A stretch of 17,695 bases of DNA, from NCBI GenBank assembly GCA_900555605.1, contig USLW01000008.1, positions 1-17,695 of the forward strand. The letters are read 5' to 3'. The notes beneath the pieces were generated by a model, which worked only from the letters and a program-made list of their open reading frames with translations, was not told the origin of the DNA and did no database searches. Of the stretch, positions 6,544-14,786 are shown piece by piece. Position 1 is the first letter of the stretch. The number at the start of each line of letters is the position of its first letter. The position numbers and the translations under genes are program-made. The DNA is from an uncultured Clostridium sp. Its GTDB lineage: Bacteria > Bacillota > Clostridia > UBA1212 > UBA1255.

Positions 6544-7632
6544 ATGCAGGATGCGATCATAGATGAGAAGAAGTCGGCTGAGAAAAAAAAGGCCATTGAG
6601 AGCGCCATTGATCATATCGAGAAACAGTTCGGCAAGGGTGCTGTGATGAAATTGGGGGATAACGCGCATATGAATATCGAGGTGATTCCCACCGGATCCA
6701 TCGGATTGGACCTTGCGCTTGGCGTGGGCGGCGTGCCTCGGGGCAGAATCGTCGAGATTTACGGTCCGGAGTCTTCCGGTAAAACGACGGTGGCGCTTCA
6801 CATCATAGCGGAGGCGCAGAAAGCGGGCGGAGAGGCCGCGTTTATCGATGCGGAGCATGCGCTGGATCCTGAATATGCGAAAAAGTTAGGCGTTGATATT
6901 GATAATCTGCTGGTTGCGCAGCCGGATACCGGCGAGCAGGCATTGGAGATTGCCGAGGCGCTGGTCCGCAGCGGGGCGATTGATGTAATCGTAATTGATT
7001 CTGTGGCGGCGCTTGTTCCGAAGGCTGAAATCGATGGAGATATGGGGGATTCGCATGTAGGACTCCAGGCGCGTCTGATGTCCCAGGCGCTGCGGAAGCT
7101 ATCGGGGGTCATTAATAAGTCCAGAACAACTGCAATTTTTATTAACCAGCTGCGTGAAAAGGTCGGGGTCATGTACGGAAATCCGGAAACCACCACCGGA
7201 GGCCGGGCGTTGAAATTTTATGCTACAATCCGTTTGGATATCCGCAAAAAGGATCCTATCAGCAACGGAGGAGAGGTAATCGGCAATCGGACAAAAGTAA
7301 AAGTCGTCAAGAATAAGGTTGCGCCGCCGTTCCGTGAGGTGGAATTCGATATCATTTACGGAGAAGGGATTTCCCGCACAGGCGGCGTACTGGATCTTGC
7401 TGCAGAATACGGTGTGGTGGTGAAAAGCGGTTCCTGGTATTCGTATCAGGATCAGCGGATCGGACAGGGCAGAGAAAACGTAAAGATTTATCTCAAAGAG
7501 CATCCCGATGTTTTAGCCGAAATTGAGCAGAAAACAAAGGCTGCGGCAAAAGAGAAGCTTAGCGGCAGAGATCAGGCAAAGGCCGAATCTGCAAAGACCG
7601 CGCCGCCTCCGACGGCACCGGCCGTCAGGTAA
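6544..7632 (+). CDS. recA: recombinase RecA
   Basis: RecA forms ATP-dependent filaments on single-stranded DNA, catalyses strand exchange, and triggers LexA self-cleavage. The length, 362 aa, is normal. Walker A is GPESSGKTT (74-82), the acidic strand is [10 protein letters not shown] (148-157), then [20 protein letters not shown] (165-184), [20 protein letters not shown] (200-219, loop L2) and GGRALKFYA. The C-terminal tail (about 335-362) is basic/Ala/Pro-rich rather than acidic as in E. coli. The start follows GGGAG at a spacing of about 11. recX begins 3 bases after the stop, so the two are co-transcribed. Confidence 0.98.
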   Translation: MQDAIIDEKKSAEKKKAIESAIDHIEKQFGKGAVMKLGDNAHMNIEVIPTGSIGLDLALGVGGVPRGRIVEIYGPESSGKTTVALHIIAEAQKAGGEAAFIDAEHALDPEYAKKLGVDIDNLLVAQPDTGEQALEIAEALVRSGAIDVIVIDSVAALVPKAEIDGDMGDSHVGLQARLMSQALRKLSGVINKSRTTAIFINQLREKVGVMYGNPETTTGGRALKFYATIRLDIRKKDPISNGGEVIGNRTKVKVVKNKVAPPFREVEFDIIYGEGISRTGGVLDLAAEYGVVVKSGSWYSYQDQRIGQGRENVKIYLKEHPDVLAEIEQKTKAAAKEKLSGRDQAKAESAKTAPPPTAPAVR

Positions 7633-7635
7633 GGG

Positions 7636-8388
7636 ATGTGGGCGGCGCCGAATCGGGTTTTTATGGATATGGAAGAAATCGTGCCGGTTACGATTATCTC
7701 CTGCCGGAAGCAGGAGACGGATGATAGGTATATCGTTGTCTTTTCAAATGAGGAGAAACTGCTTTTTTCGTCGGAAGAGGTTTATACATACTGCCTGTAT
7801 GATGAAGGCGCCGCTGTCCGCGGGGATTTCAGGCAATGGCTTACGGATGTCTTGGCAAAACGCATGTTTTCTGCCGTGATTGGATATGCTGCGGCGGGTT
7901 TAAAGCCGGAGCGGAAGGTACGCTCGAAAATCGCAGAACGATTTCCGGGAATTTGTCCTGCTGCGGATGAGGCGGATGAGAAAGATGCAGAGCCCATTTG
8001 GAAGTCTATATATGCGGCTGCCGCGGATCAGGCGATTCAGGCCTTGACAGAAAAGGGATATATAAATGATTTGCTGTATGCGGAAAGGTACGCGGCTTTT
8101 GCTCTGCGTACCAAGCCGGTCTCCGGTATGATGCTGCGCTATGAGCTCATTCAAAAGGGGATTGCGGAAGAAACTGCGGAGTCGGTTCTTGCTTCCGCCG
8201 GAATTGACGATCTGGCGCAGGCGGTGCGGCTTCTGAAAAAAAAGAGCGGTATGAGCCGGGAGGCGCTGACAGACCGGAAAGCATATTATAAGCTGCTCCG
8301 GTATTTGATCGGAAAAGGGTTCAGCCCTGCGACGGCAGAATATGCGGTTCGTCAATGTAGAGAAGGATTTGAAGAAGAGTATGAATGA
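7636..8388 (+). CDS. recX: regulatory protein RecX
   Basis: RecX binds along the RecA filament groove and limits RecA activity. At 250 residues it lies within the family range. The first helical repeat is at about 60-90 (VLAKRMFSAVIGYAAAGLKP). The second contains LTEKGYINDLLYAERYAAFA (about 138-157), matching the family's L...GYIDD..YA..Y. The third is around KAYYKLLRYLIGKGFSPATA near the C terminus. It starts 3 bases after the recA stop, which itself supports the call. The Shine-Dalgarno for the ATG at 7636 is poor. An alternative start is ATG 7663 (MDMEEIV), giving a 241-residue protein. The 3' end overlaps rimO by 8 bases. Confidence 0.88.
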   Translation: MWAAPNRVFMDMEEIVPVTIISCRKQETDDRYIVVFSNEEKLLFSSEEVYTYCLYDEGAAVRGDFRQWLTDVLAKRMFSAVIGYAAAGLKPERKVRSKIAERFPGICPAADEADEKDAEPIWKSIYAAAADQAIQALTEKGYINDLLYAERYAAFALRTKPVSGMMLRYELIQKGIAEETAESVLASAGIDDLAQAVRLLKKKSGMSREALTDRKAYYKLLRYLIGKGFSPATAEYAVRQCREGFEEEYE

Positions 8389-9736
8389 AAAACGGATTAC
8401 AGTCGGGCTGGTATCCTTAGGCTGTGCAAAAAATCAGGTAGATGCAGAATCTATGCTGGGGTCGCTTCAGCAAAGCGGGTATTGCATTACCTCTGATCCT
8501 GCCCAGGCAGATGTGATCGTCATCAATACCTGCGCGTTTATTGAGCCGGCGCGGGAAGAAGCCATTGCGGCGATTCTTGAGATGGCGGAGTATAAGAAAT
8601 ACGGCCGGTGCCGCGTGCTGCTGGTGACAGGCTGTCTTGCCCAGCGATATCCGGAAGAGATTGCAGAACAGCTGCCGGAGGTAGACGGAATCCTCGGAGT
8701 CGGCGGATATGATCGGATTTTGGAAACCATTCAGTCCTGTTTAAACGGGGGAAAGCGTATTTTCTGCGAAATGAACACAGATCTGCGTTATCTCAACGGC
8801 CCCCGGATTCTTATCGGGAGCAGCGGCTGCGCTTATCTGAAGCTGTCGGAGGGCTGTGATAATCGCTGTGCATATTGTGCGATCCCGGACATCCGCGGCC
8901 CATTCCGAAGCCGTCCTATGGAAGATCTCTTGCAAGAGGCAGAGCGGTTGGTGAGAACCGGGGTTCAGGAATTGATTGTGGTGGCACAGGATACATCCAG
9001 ATACGGAAAGGATTTATATGGGGAATGCTGTTTGCCCGTGCTGCTGCGGCGGCTTGACCGTATTTCGGGTCTGAATCGGATTCGCCTGATGTACCTGTAT
9101 CCGGACGAGGTAACGGAGGAGCTGATTGCGGTTATGAAGGAATGCGCAAAAATCGCGCATTATGTGGATCTTCCGATTCAGCATATCAGCAATTCCGTAT
9201 TATCCCGCATGAACCGCAGGGGCAGTGCCGATGATATCAGAAGGATTTTTGCGCGGTTCCGGGCTGAAATGCCGGACTGCGTTCTGCGAAGCACGCTGAT
9301 TGTAGGCTTTCCCGGCGAGACAGAAGCCGATTTTGAGGAACTCAAACAGTTTGTTGCGGAGACGAAATTTGACCGGCTGGGGATTTTTACTTATTCCAAA
9401 GAAGACGGCACTCCGGCCGCGAGAATGAGCGGTCAAATTAAAAAAGCGGTGAAAGAACGGCGCTATCATACGCTGATGAAGCTTCAGCAGCAGATTTCAT
9501 ATGAAAAAAATATGGAACGGATCGGGAAAATATATGATGTCTTGGTAGAGGGGACGGCGGAGGACGGCATTTTCTATTACGGCCGTTCGTACGGCGAGGG
9601 GCCGGACGACGTAGACGGCCGGATCTATTTTACGGCAGAAGAGCCTCTGATGCCGGGGACCATGGTGCAAGTAAAAATTCTGCTGGCGGAGGCATATGAT
9701 TTAACGGGAGCGGTTATTTTGAAGGAAGAGATATAA
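8381..9736 (+). CDS. rimO: ribosomal protein S12 methylthiotransferase RimO
   Basis: RimO is a radical SAM enzyme with two [4Fe-4S] clusters that methylthiolates the conserved aspartate of ribosomal protein S12. The N-terminal cluster cysteines are C15 (LVSLGCAKNQVD), C51 (INTCAF) and C85 (VTGCLAQRYP). The radical SAM motif is SEGCDNRCAYCAIP (C159, C163, C166). A C-terminal TRAM domain begins around residue 375. GCAKNQVDAE and CAIPDIRG favour RimO over the tRNA enzyme MiaB. The start at 8381 (MNEKRITVGL) gives the usual N terminus and 451 aa. An upstream in-frame ATG at 8342 lies deep in recX. It overlaps the recX end, so translation is probably coupled. It is commonly a neighbour of pgsA in Bacillota, but here pgsA is about 4.3 kb away and inverted. 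Confidence 0.95.
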   Translation: MNEKRITVGLVSLGCAKNQVDAESMLGSLQQSGYCITSDPAQADVIVINTCAFIEPAREEAIAAILEMAEYKKYGRCRVLLVTGCLAQRYPEEIAEQLPEVDGILGVGGYDRILETIQSCLNGGKRIFCEMNTDLRYLNGPRILIGSSGCAYLKLSEGCDNRCAYCAIPDIRGPFRSRPMEDLLQEAERLVRTGVQELIVVAQDTSRYGKDLYGECCLPVLLRRLDRISGLNRIRLMYLYPDEVTEELIAVMKECAKIAHYVDLPIQHISNSVLSRMNRRGSADDIRRIFARFRAEMPDCVLRSTLIVGFPGETEADFEELKQFVAETKFDRLGIFTYSKEDGTPAARMSGQIKKAVKERRYHTLMKLQQQISYEKNMERIGKIYDVLVEGTAEDGIFYYGRSYGEGPDDVDGRIYFTAEEPLMPGTMVQVKILLAEAYDLTGAVILKEEI

Positions 9737-9747
9737 AAGCGCAGCCC

Positions 9748-9795
9748 AAACGGCCCTGCAGCGTGTTCTGACTGAAACGTGATGCAGGGCCGTTT
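9748..9795. terminator. hairpin terminator between convergent rimO and GH20 genes
   Basis: A perfect 13-bp inverted repeat, AAACGGCCCTGCA / TGCAGGGCCGTTT, with a 22-base loop (9761-9782). Only a short T run follows on each strand. It sits in the 80-base gap between two converging genes, as expected for a bidirectional terminator. Confidence 0.7.
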
Positions 9796-9816
9796 GACTT
9801 ATAATATAGGAGCTAT

Positions 9817-11559
9817 TTATTGGGTCAGTGCCCACTGTATACAGGAAGCATAAGCTGCTGCCGCAGAGGCTCCGTAGCCCTTTTTCGCACAAAGCTCCCG
9901 GAGTATCGCCATCGCTTCTTCCATTTCCTGCACAGAGGCACGCATGTTCTCGGTATACGCCTTGTTTGTATCATCCCGCGGCGGCAATATACTGCCGAGA
10001 TAGGTATATACGTTAAAATCTTTTGGTGTATTGATCCCAAGCACCGTTCTGGTTACCATAGCACCGTAGCTGTCATCGTAATCGCAAACATCGGTACAAT
10101 TCCACAGGCGGTCACCGTATAAGACCGTTACTGAGGGATACGTATACGCATAATGAGCATGGTTTTCCCAAGCGCAGAATTCGCCGCCGAGGATCTGACC
10201 CTCTTGTGCTTTTACTTCTCCGTTCGGGCCCTTATGAGGCGTCCATGTACGGATGGAGTCTGCGGAGGCATATTCCTCAAAATCCACATACATTTCGGGA
10301 TAATAGGAGTTGATAATACGGAAGCCTTCCTCTAAAAAACGCTCCATAGAGCATCCCTCATAAGGACCGCGTCCCGGCGTGGCAATCCGCCAGAACTGGA
10401 TGACGATCTCCCGCGGAATATCGGGAGAGGAGGCAATATCAATCTGATCGTTAAACATGATCATTTCTTTCCCCAATCCGGAAACCATGCCGTAGATCCG
10501 GCGGATCATATAGTAGTAAATATCACGTTCGGACGCCAATCCTTCCTTGTTACATAATGCTTTGCATCTGCTGCAGCTCATCCAGGAGGGTTCCCAACCG
10601 CTGCCCTCACCAAAATCCAGTTCGTCTCCGCCGATGTGAACGTACCTTCCCGGGAATAATTCTGTCACTTCGTTAAGAAGCGTACGGTATACCTGATATG
10701 TTTCTTCACTGCCGGCGCAGACGACCCAGCTGCTGATGGGGCTGCGGTCATCCGGCTTACAGCGCATACCCTTGATTACTTTTAAGATCGCCTCTGAATG
10801 GGCGGGCATTTCTATCCCCGGAATCATTTCAATTCCGAGACTGTCTGCAAACTCGACAAGCAGACGGATATCTTCCTTTGTATATTTGAGATTTTTGGCG
10901 CCATACCCCGGAAGCTCCGGATAGGCGACAAACGGCAATATACACCCCATATATTCCATGAAATGGAAGTGTACATAATTGAGCTTAGACAAAGCCATGC
11001 GTATCAGTGCCTCTTTCACCTCGTCGACGCTTTTCCATACTCTTCCGGAGGATTCCAACAGGGCAGAGCGGAACGTGCTGTCCGGATAATCCTGTATCTG
11101 TCCGCAGGAAAGCGTATAGCCATCGGCAGAAGGCAGGAGCAGCTGTGATAACGTTGCGGCAGCATTCCGGGCGCCCAGCTTGTCACGGTATGTGATAGAA
11201 ATGGACTGCGGCTGAATCTGCATCTGATAATATTCCGCATGCTCCGATATGTCCTCCTGATGTGAGAGAATCAGCTTGGCCTGGCTTTTTTCTGTTTCTT
11301 TCCATTGTATTTCCGGCAGAAAGATCTGCAGAGCACGAATGGCGGCCATGCCAACGGATGAATCAAGGCAATAGTTCACTGTATTTGTTAATTGGATCGT
11401 TTCGTCTGTGACATCATAAGCTTTAACACGAGGAACAATCGTTGATTCTACACGATTTCCGTAATAGTCCCTATCGCCGTTCTGGCTGTTTCCGCCACCG
11501 GAGCAGCCGCAGATTCCCAACAGACACAGAGAAAGCAGACTGATCCATTTTTTTTTCAT
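9817..11559 (-). CDS. GH20 beta-N-acetylhexosaminidase lipoprotein
   Basis: An extracellular enzyme that removes terminal beta-linked GlcNAc or GalNAc by substrate-assisted catalysis (580 aa). The start at 11559 (MKKKWISLL) follows AGGAGG with 9-base spacing. An in-frame ATG at 11598 is less likely. A lipoprotein signal peptide ends near ICGCSGGG, with C19 the probable lipidated residue. A GH20b-like alpha/beta domain (about 40-150) precedes the (beta/alpha)8 barrel: DYPDSTFRS (158-166), IEMIPGIEMPAHS (243-255) and YVHIGGDELDFG (306-317), where D312 and E313 are the catalytic pair. It is last in the operon with the two DUF4082 genes and is separated from the NPCBM gene by 35 bases. It likely trims host, dietary or cell-wall aminosugar glycans held by the neighbouring binding proteins; the substrate is not determinable. 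Confidence 0.9.
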   Translation of the reverse strand: MKKKWISLLSLCLLGICGCSGGGNSQNGDRDYYGNRVESTIVPRVKAYDVTDETIQLTNTVNYCLDSSVGMAAIRALQIFLPEIQWKETEKSQAKLILSHQEDISEHAEYYQMQIQPQSISITYRDKLGARNAAATLSQLLLPSADGYTLSCGQIQDYPDSTFRSALLESSGRVWKSVDEVKEALIRMALSKLNYVHFHFMEYMGCILPFVAYPELPGYGAKNLKYTKEDIRLLVEFADSLGIEMIPGIEMPAHSEAILKVIKGMRCKPDDRSPISSWVVCAGSEETYQVYRTLLNEVTELFPGRYVHIGGDELDFGEGSGWEPSWMSCSRCKALCNKEGLASERDIYYYMIRRIYGMVSGLGKEMIMFNDQIDIASSPDIPREIVIQFWRIATPGRGPYEGCSMERFLEEGFRIINSYYPEMYVDFEEYASADSIRTWTPHKGPNGEVKAQEGQILGGEFCAWENHAHYAYTYPSVTVLYGDRLWNCTDVCDYDDSYGAMVTRTVLGINTPKDFNVYTYLGSILPPRDDTNKAYTENMRASVQEMEEAMAILRELCAKKGYGASAAAAYASCIQWALTQ

Positions 11560-11594
11560 ATAAATGTTCCTCCTTTTGCGGATATAGTAAGCTT

Positions 11595-12953
11595 TCATTG
11601 CTCCTGTTGTTTTTTCTTTTTCCGTACAATCAAGATGAAACTTAAGACAGCGATTGTTACCAGAATAGCGGCAATCCCGTATATTAGGCCAAGGACTCTG
11701 TCTTTTTTCTCTTTTGTCGCAGGCGACGGGGAGGCAGCCTGTTTTTTCGTTGCTTCTTCCGCAGCGGTTGCCTTTGGCGAGGCCGTGACTTCCGGTGCCT
11801 CCGTGGCGGCCGGTGTTGCAGCTGCCGGCAGGTCCGTATAGATTTCTTCAGCCGTTGGATACTTGCTTATAATCGGATTGCCCCATACCGCCAAATCGCC
11901 GGAGCAGGAATCCTCCGCATTCCCGACAGATAAACGCAGTATTTTAGCCCCTGTAATATCTGCGGAAAGCAGCGCCGGCGCATCCGTATATGTGCAGATG
12001 TTACTTCTTACAACCTCTTTGCCATCTGCTTCCACAATAAACACCGCTGTTCCTTCCGTTGTGTTTACGCCGAATGTATAAGCAATTCCCACATAGGAGG
12101 CAAATGTTTTCATTCCAAGTCCTTCAATGTTTATTTCCACATAGGCATCGCCTTCTTTGGAGGAGGCATACATTGCAAATCCTTTATCATATTCTGCCCC
12201 GCCATCCGCTCCTATGGAGAGATATTCAAAATCTGTTGCCATGTCAACTTGCAGCGCGCTTCCGTATGAATAGGAACCGCCGAGTGACAGATCGCTGACA
12301 AATATAGACTGTGCTTCTTTCCATTTTTCATTCTGCAGCGGAGCCGGTTCTAACGCATCCGGAATGAATACGATATCGCGCAGAAAGGCCGGATTGGATA
12401 CCGTATTTGTATTGGCAGGCATGGTGTCGTCTGCAGTCGTAAAAATGCCGCTGTCATTCTGCAGAATAAACAGGGTATCGGAAAAATCCGTATTGCGGAA
12501 ATAGTTTTTGATAAAGCTGTAATGCTGAGATTGGTCATTGTTTTTGATTGAAAGAATATAATCCGTGCTGCTTTCTACCGCAAACGCTTCCGGCAGCGCA
12601 AATTCCTGCCATCCGTCAATCCCCGTTTCGATTTTCCATTCATAGGTTTCCAAAAGTGTACTGTCTGCCACACTCCATAGAGAAACTATATAGATTCCGT
12701 TTTCCGCAGCACTGGTATACATACGTACTTTTGTGATTTTTCCGGAAACTTTAGATGCAAAGCGCGTACCCAGATGAAGGGCCACGCCATCCTCGCTGGA
12801 GACTGTAATCTCTTCGCCTGAAATATCACTGAAGATAGAGACCGGTGTTTGCGCTTCCTCCGCAGCGGCATGGGGAAACGAAGAAAAATTGCAAAGACAA
12901 AAAATGCAGATGCTAAGGAGCGCGGATTGCAATGCTATGCATTTTTTAAACAT
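11595..12953 (-). CDS. DUF4082 + NPCBM domain surface protein with C-terminal membrane anchor
   Basis: A 452-residue exported protein. The start at 12953 (MFKKCIALQ) has AAAGGGGG upstream; the in-frame ATG at 12974 lies within the preceding gene. Signal peptide: about 1-31. Residues about 38-198 are DUF4082-like: LHLGTRFASKVSGKITKVRM (59-78), DGWQEFALPEA (113-123), then DTMPANTN and DIVFIPDA. Residues about 211-363 resemble NPCBM, a carbohydrate-binding module found on glycosidases: FVSDLSLGGSY (218-228), YDKGFAMYAS (255-264), ASYVGIAYTF (285-294), GAKILRLSVG (335-344) and DLAVWGNPII (353-362). A Pro/Ala/Thr/Lys linker (365-418), one hydrophobic helix (about 423-443) and KKKKQQEQ complete it. 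It overlaps the upstream DUF4082 gene by 8 bases and precedes the GH20 gene. It probably presents glycan-binding modules on the cell surface. Confidence 0.8.
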   Translation of the reverse strand: MFKKCIALQSALLSICIFCLCNFSSFPHAAAEEAQTPVSIFSDISGEEITVSSEDGVALHLGTRFASKVSGKITKVRMYTSAAENGIYIVSLWSVADSTLLETYEWKIETGIDGWQEFALPEAFAVESSTDYILSIKNNDQSQHYSFIKNYFRNTDFSDTLFILQNDSGIFTTADDTMPANTNTVSNPAFLRDIVFIPDALEPAPLQNEKWKEAQSIFVSDLSLGGSYSYGSALQVDMATDFEYLSIGADGGAEYDKGFAMYASSKEGDAYVEINIEGLGMKTFASYVGIAYTFGVNTTEGTAVFIVEADGKEVVRSNICTYTDAPALLSADITGAKILRLSVGNAEDSCSGDLAVWGNPIISKYPTAEEIYTDLPAAATPAATEAPEVTASPKATAAEEATKKQAASPSPATKEKKDRVLGLIYGIAAILVTIAVLSFILIVRKKKKQQEQ

Positions 12954-13704
12954 TCTTAATCGCCCCCTTTGCACAGCGTTTGTTCCGGCGGATCATTTTT
13001 TGCGATAGGCAGGATAACAGCGCTGCTGTGAATAATAGCAACAGTCCCGTAAACATACCGTCGCCGCTTTCCGGATTTGTATTCGGCTGAGATCCCGGCT
13101 GCGTTTCCGGATTGGTGATCGGATCTGTTCCGGGCCGGACAAATTCGTCGGCTTTGATAAATACGACATCCACAAGATAGGTTCCGTCCATATTCCAGTT
13201 GGTCGGCATGGTATCTGCATCCCAGGAAAAACCTCTTTCATAAGCGGTAAACACATCAGAGGCAGCGGAATGCGTATCCCAAAAGGAATGAATTGCGCTC
13301 ATAAAATTATCCGTATTAGATACTGCCACGGCATAATATGTATTTGCTGTGATTTCCAAAGCTTCAGGCAGTCTGAATTTCTGCCATCCTATGCTGTTCT
13401 GGTCAATTGTCCAAGTATAAGGACCTGCTAACTTGGTTTGGGTAGCGGTATCCCACACTGTTATGGACTGGGTTGCGCTTCTGCCTTCTGCAATCCATAA
13501 ACGGATTTCGGTCAAAAAACCGCTTTCACTTGTTTTGAAGTTAAGACCTGAGGTTTTGGGGTCGCCTTCGCCGCCGGAGATCTCTTCTGTCGGCAGTGAA
13601 TCCGGCAATATACAATGCTCCTCTGCTGCCATAGAAGCCGTCTGCATGAGGCCGATCAAGAGAACGACTGTAATCAAAAGAACCAAAAATTTTTTTGCTG
13701 TCAT
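12946..13704 (-). CDS. DUF4082-domain surface protein with NPESGD anchor
   Basis: A 252-residue exported protein and first gene of the surface operon. The start at 13704 (MTAKKFLVLL) follows AAGGGG; the upstream ATG at 13734 has no better site. Signal peptide 1-27 (to SMAAE). A single DUF4082-like beta domain (about 40-185) has SGLNFKTSESGFLTEIRLWI (52-71), IGWQKFRLPEALEIT (105-119), DTMPTNWN (164-171) and VDVVFIKAD (178-186). It is clearly paralogous to domain 1 of the next gene (GWQ.F.LPEA, DTMP.N, D[VI]VFI). A Pro/Thr/Asn linker, then NPESGD (210-215), a hydrophobic helix (218-234) and a basic tail resemble a sortase-type anchor, with Ser in place of the usual Thr. The DUF4082 function is not established; a sugar-binding role is inferred from its partners. 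Confidence 0.8.
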   Translation of the reverse strand: MTAKKFLVLLITVVLLIGLMQTASMAAEEHCILPDSLPTEEISGGEGDPKTSGLNFKTSESGFLTEIRLWIAEGRSATQSITVWDTATQTKLAGPYTWTIDQNSIGWQKFRLPEALEITANTYYAVAVSNTDNFMSAIHSFWDTHSAASDVFTAYERGFSWDADTMPTNWNMDGTYLVDVVFIKADEFVRPGTDPITNPETQPGSQPNTNPESGDGMFTGLLLLFTAALLSCLSQKMIRRNKRCAKGAIKNV

Positions 13705-13888
13705 AAAGATGAATCCCCTTTCTGATTTTATCATTATAGGGGCAGTATAGTGCTTTGATAGCTGATTTTATAGGGAATGATTTAACGAAATCGAAAACAG
13801 TATATACATTTTTTATCTTCTTGCGAAAAACGGTTTATATATTTACCTGCATTCCGGTGGATATATAAATACACAGAACATTTTGCAC

Positions 13889-13917
13889 ATTATAGATAAA
13901 ACTCATTTTATTGTGAA
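13889..13917 (-). promoter_or_regulatory. sigma-A promoter of the surface operon
   Basis: On the minus strand TTCACA (13912-13917), a 17-base spacer and TATAAT (13889-13894), near consensus. It would give a leader of about 178 bases before the DUF4082 start at 13704. A second, poorer possibility is TATAAT at 13733-13738 with no good -35. The 315-base gap 13705-14019 is otherwise AT-rich, with no gene and no recognisable pgsA terminator. Confidence 0.65.
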
Positions 13918-13948
13918 AACTGTTTATGAAATATGATGTAATTTTCAC
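13913..13948. promoter_or_regulatory. inverted repeat over the -35 box of the surface operon
   Basis: GTGAAAA (13913-13919) and TTTTCAC (13942-13948) form a perfect 7-bp inverted repeat with a 22-base spacer. The proximal arm overlaps the -35 hexamer. Position suits an operator for an unidentified regulator. Confidence 0.4.
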
Positions 13949-14019
13949 GGTATATTTTACAAGTCATTGGACGCCGCTGCGTTCTTATACAGAAGCGTGA
14001 ACCTTTATAAACGCAATTG

Positions 14020-14649
14020 TCAAGATTTTTTTTCAGGTGTTTTTATTTTCAGCAATGCTTTATTTTTCACAACATATTCTGCGCCTGATACAATGGTCAG
14101 AATGACGGCCAGCACCATCACGAGATTTCCTCCGAAATAGAAAATTTCCTGAACGGAACGTGCAGACAGCTTCCAGTCCTCGGGAATGATTCCGGCCACC
14201 AGCAGCACGATGACCGCGATGGTCTGAAATACCATTTTCATTTTACCAAGTCTGCCTGCTGCAATTACCACCCCTTCGCTGGCAGCGATCATCCGAATTC
14301 CGGAAACAATGAATTCCCGCGCCAGGATCACCATTGCAGCCCATAAATATAAAATATTCACATTTGCCAGTGCCAGCAGCGCGGCGGTTACTAAAAGCTT
14401 ATCTGCGATGGGATCTAAAAATTTACCGAAGCTGGTAATTAAGTTTCTTTTTCTGGCGATATGGCCATCGATTGCGTCTGTCAGAGAAGCGATTATATAA
14501 ATGATCAATGCAATAATCGGTTTTATTTCTTCGATAGTGCGGAAGGCCTCTCCCTCTGGAGTCAGCCATGCCGGCAGCGGAAATGCAAATACTACAAAGA
14601 TTACCACCAAAATGATTCTTGAAACCGTCAGTTTGTTGGGCAAATTCAA
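14020..14649 (-). CDS. pgsA: CDP-diacylglycerol-glycerol-3-phosphate 3-phosphatidyltransferase
   Basis: PgsA transfers the phosphatidyl group from CDP-diacylglycerol to glycerol-3-phosphate, the committed step to phosphatidylglycerol in the membrane. At 209 residues it is slightly longer than usual, with a hydrophilic loop at about 28-43 between helices 1 and 2. The CDP-alcohol phosphotransferase motif is complete: D58-x2-D61-G62-x2-A65-R66-x8-G75-x3-D79-x3-D83. Four or five further hydrophobic helices follow. The start codon is TTG (14647-14649), supported by AGGAG 9 bases upstream and by the standard N terminus MNLPNKLTVSR. It is monocistronic here and divergent from the fapR-plsX lipid operon. 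Confidence 0.93.
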   Translation of the reverse strand: MNLPNKLTVSRIILVVIFVVFAFPLPAWLTPEGEAFRTIEEIKPIIALIIYIIASLTDAIDGHIARKRNLITSFGKFLDPIADKLLVTAALLALANVNILYLWAAMVILAREFIVSGIRMIAASEGVVIAAGRLGKMKMVFQTIAVIVLLVAGIIPEDWKLSARSVQEIFYFGGNLVMVLAVILTIVSGAEYVVKNKALLKIKTPEKKS

Positions 14650-14679
14650 AAAAAATCACTCCTCTCGTGATATGGAAGT

Positions 14680-14709
14680 ATTATATACATTTACCGGTAA
14701 AAAAAGCAA
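14680..14709 (-). promoter_or_regulatory. promoter of pgsA with palindrome in its spacer
   Basis: On the minus strand TTGCTT (14704-14709), an 18-base spacer and TATAAT (14680-14685), giving a leader of about 25 bases to the TTG start. A perfect 12-bp palindrome, TTTACCGGTAAA (14690-14701), lies inside the spacer and is a candidate repressor site. Confidence 0.65.
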
Positions 14710-14721
14710 GAAGAAAATTAT

Positions 14722-14750
14722 TTGCATTTTATGAATGAATGTTGTATAAT
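14722..14750 (+). promoter_or_regulatory. sigma-A promoter of the fapR-plsX operon
   Basis: TTGCAT (14722-14727), a 17-base spacer and a perfect TATAAT (14745-14750). The -35 boxes of this promoter and of pgsA are only 12 bases apart, back to back. Confidence 0.85.
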
Positions 14751-14769
14751 TCCTCCGCGCTGCGGATTG

Positions 14770-14786
14770 TTACCACCTGGTACCAA
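14770..14786 (+). promoter_or_regulatory. FapR operator
   Basis: TTACCACCTGGTACCAA agrees at 14 of 17 positions with the FapR box as I recall it (TTAGTACCTGGTACTAA-like) and keeps the ACCTGGTAC core. It lies about 13 bases beyond the transcription start expected from the -10 box. A bound FapR would block its own operon, and malonyl-CoA would release it. Confidence 0.75.

Noticed and set aside
8342..8380. Upstream ATG start for RimO
   Set aside because: It lies within recX and adds 13 residues not found in the family; the ATG at 8381 gives the standard N terminus.
13961..14019. Terminator for pgsA
   Set aside because: Only a weak imperfect stem around TTCT/AGAA is seen, with no T run, so I do not call it.
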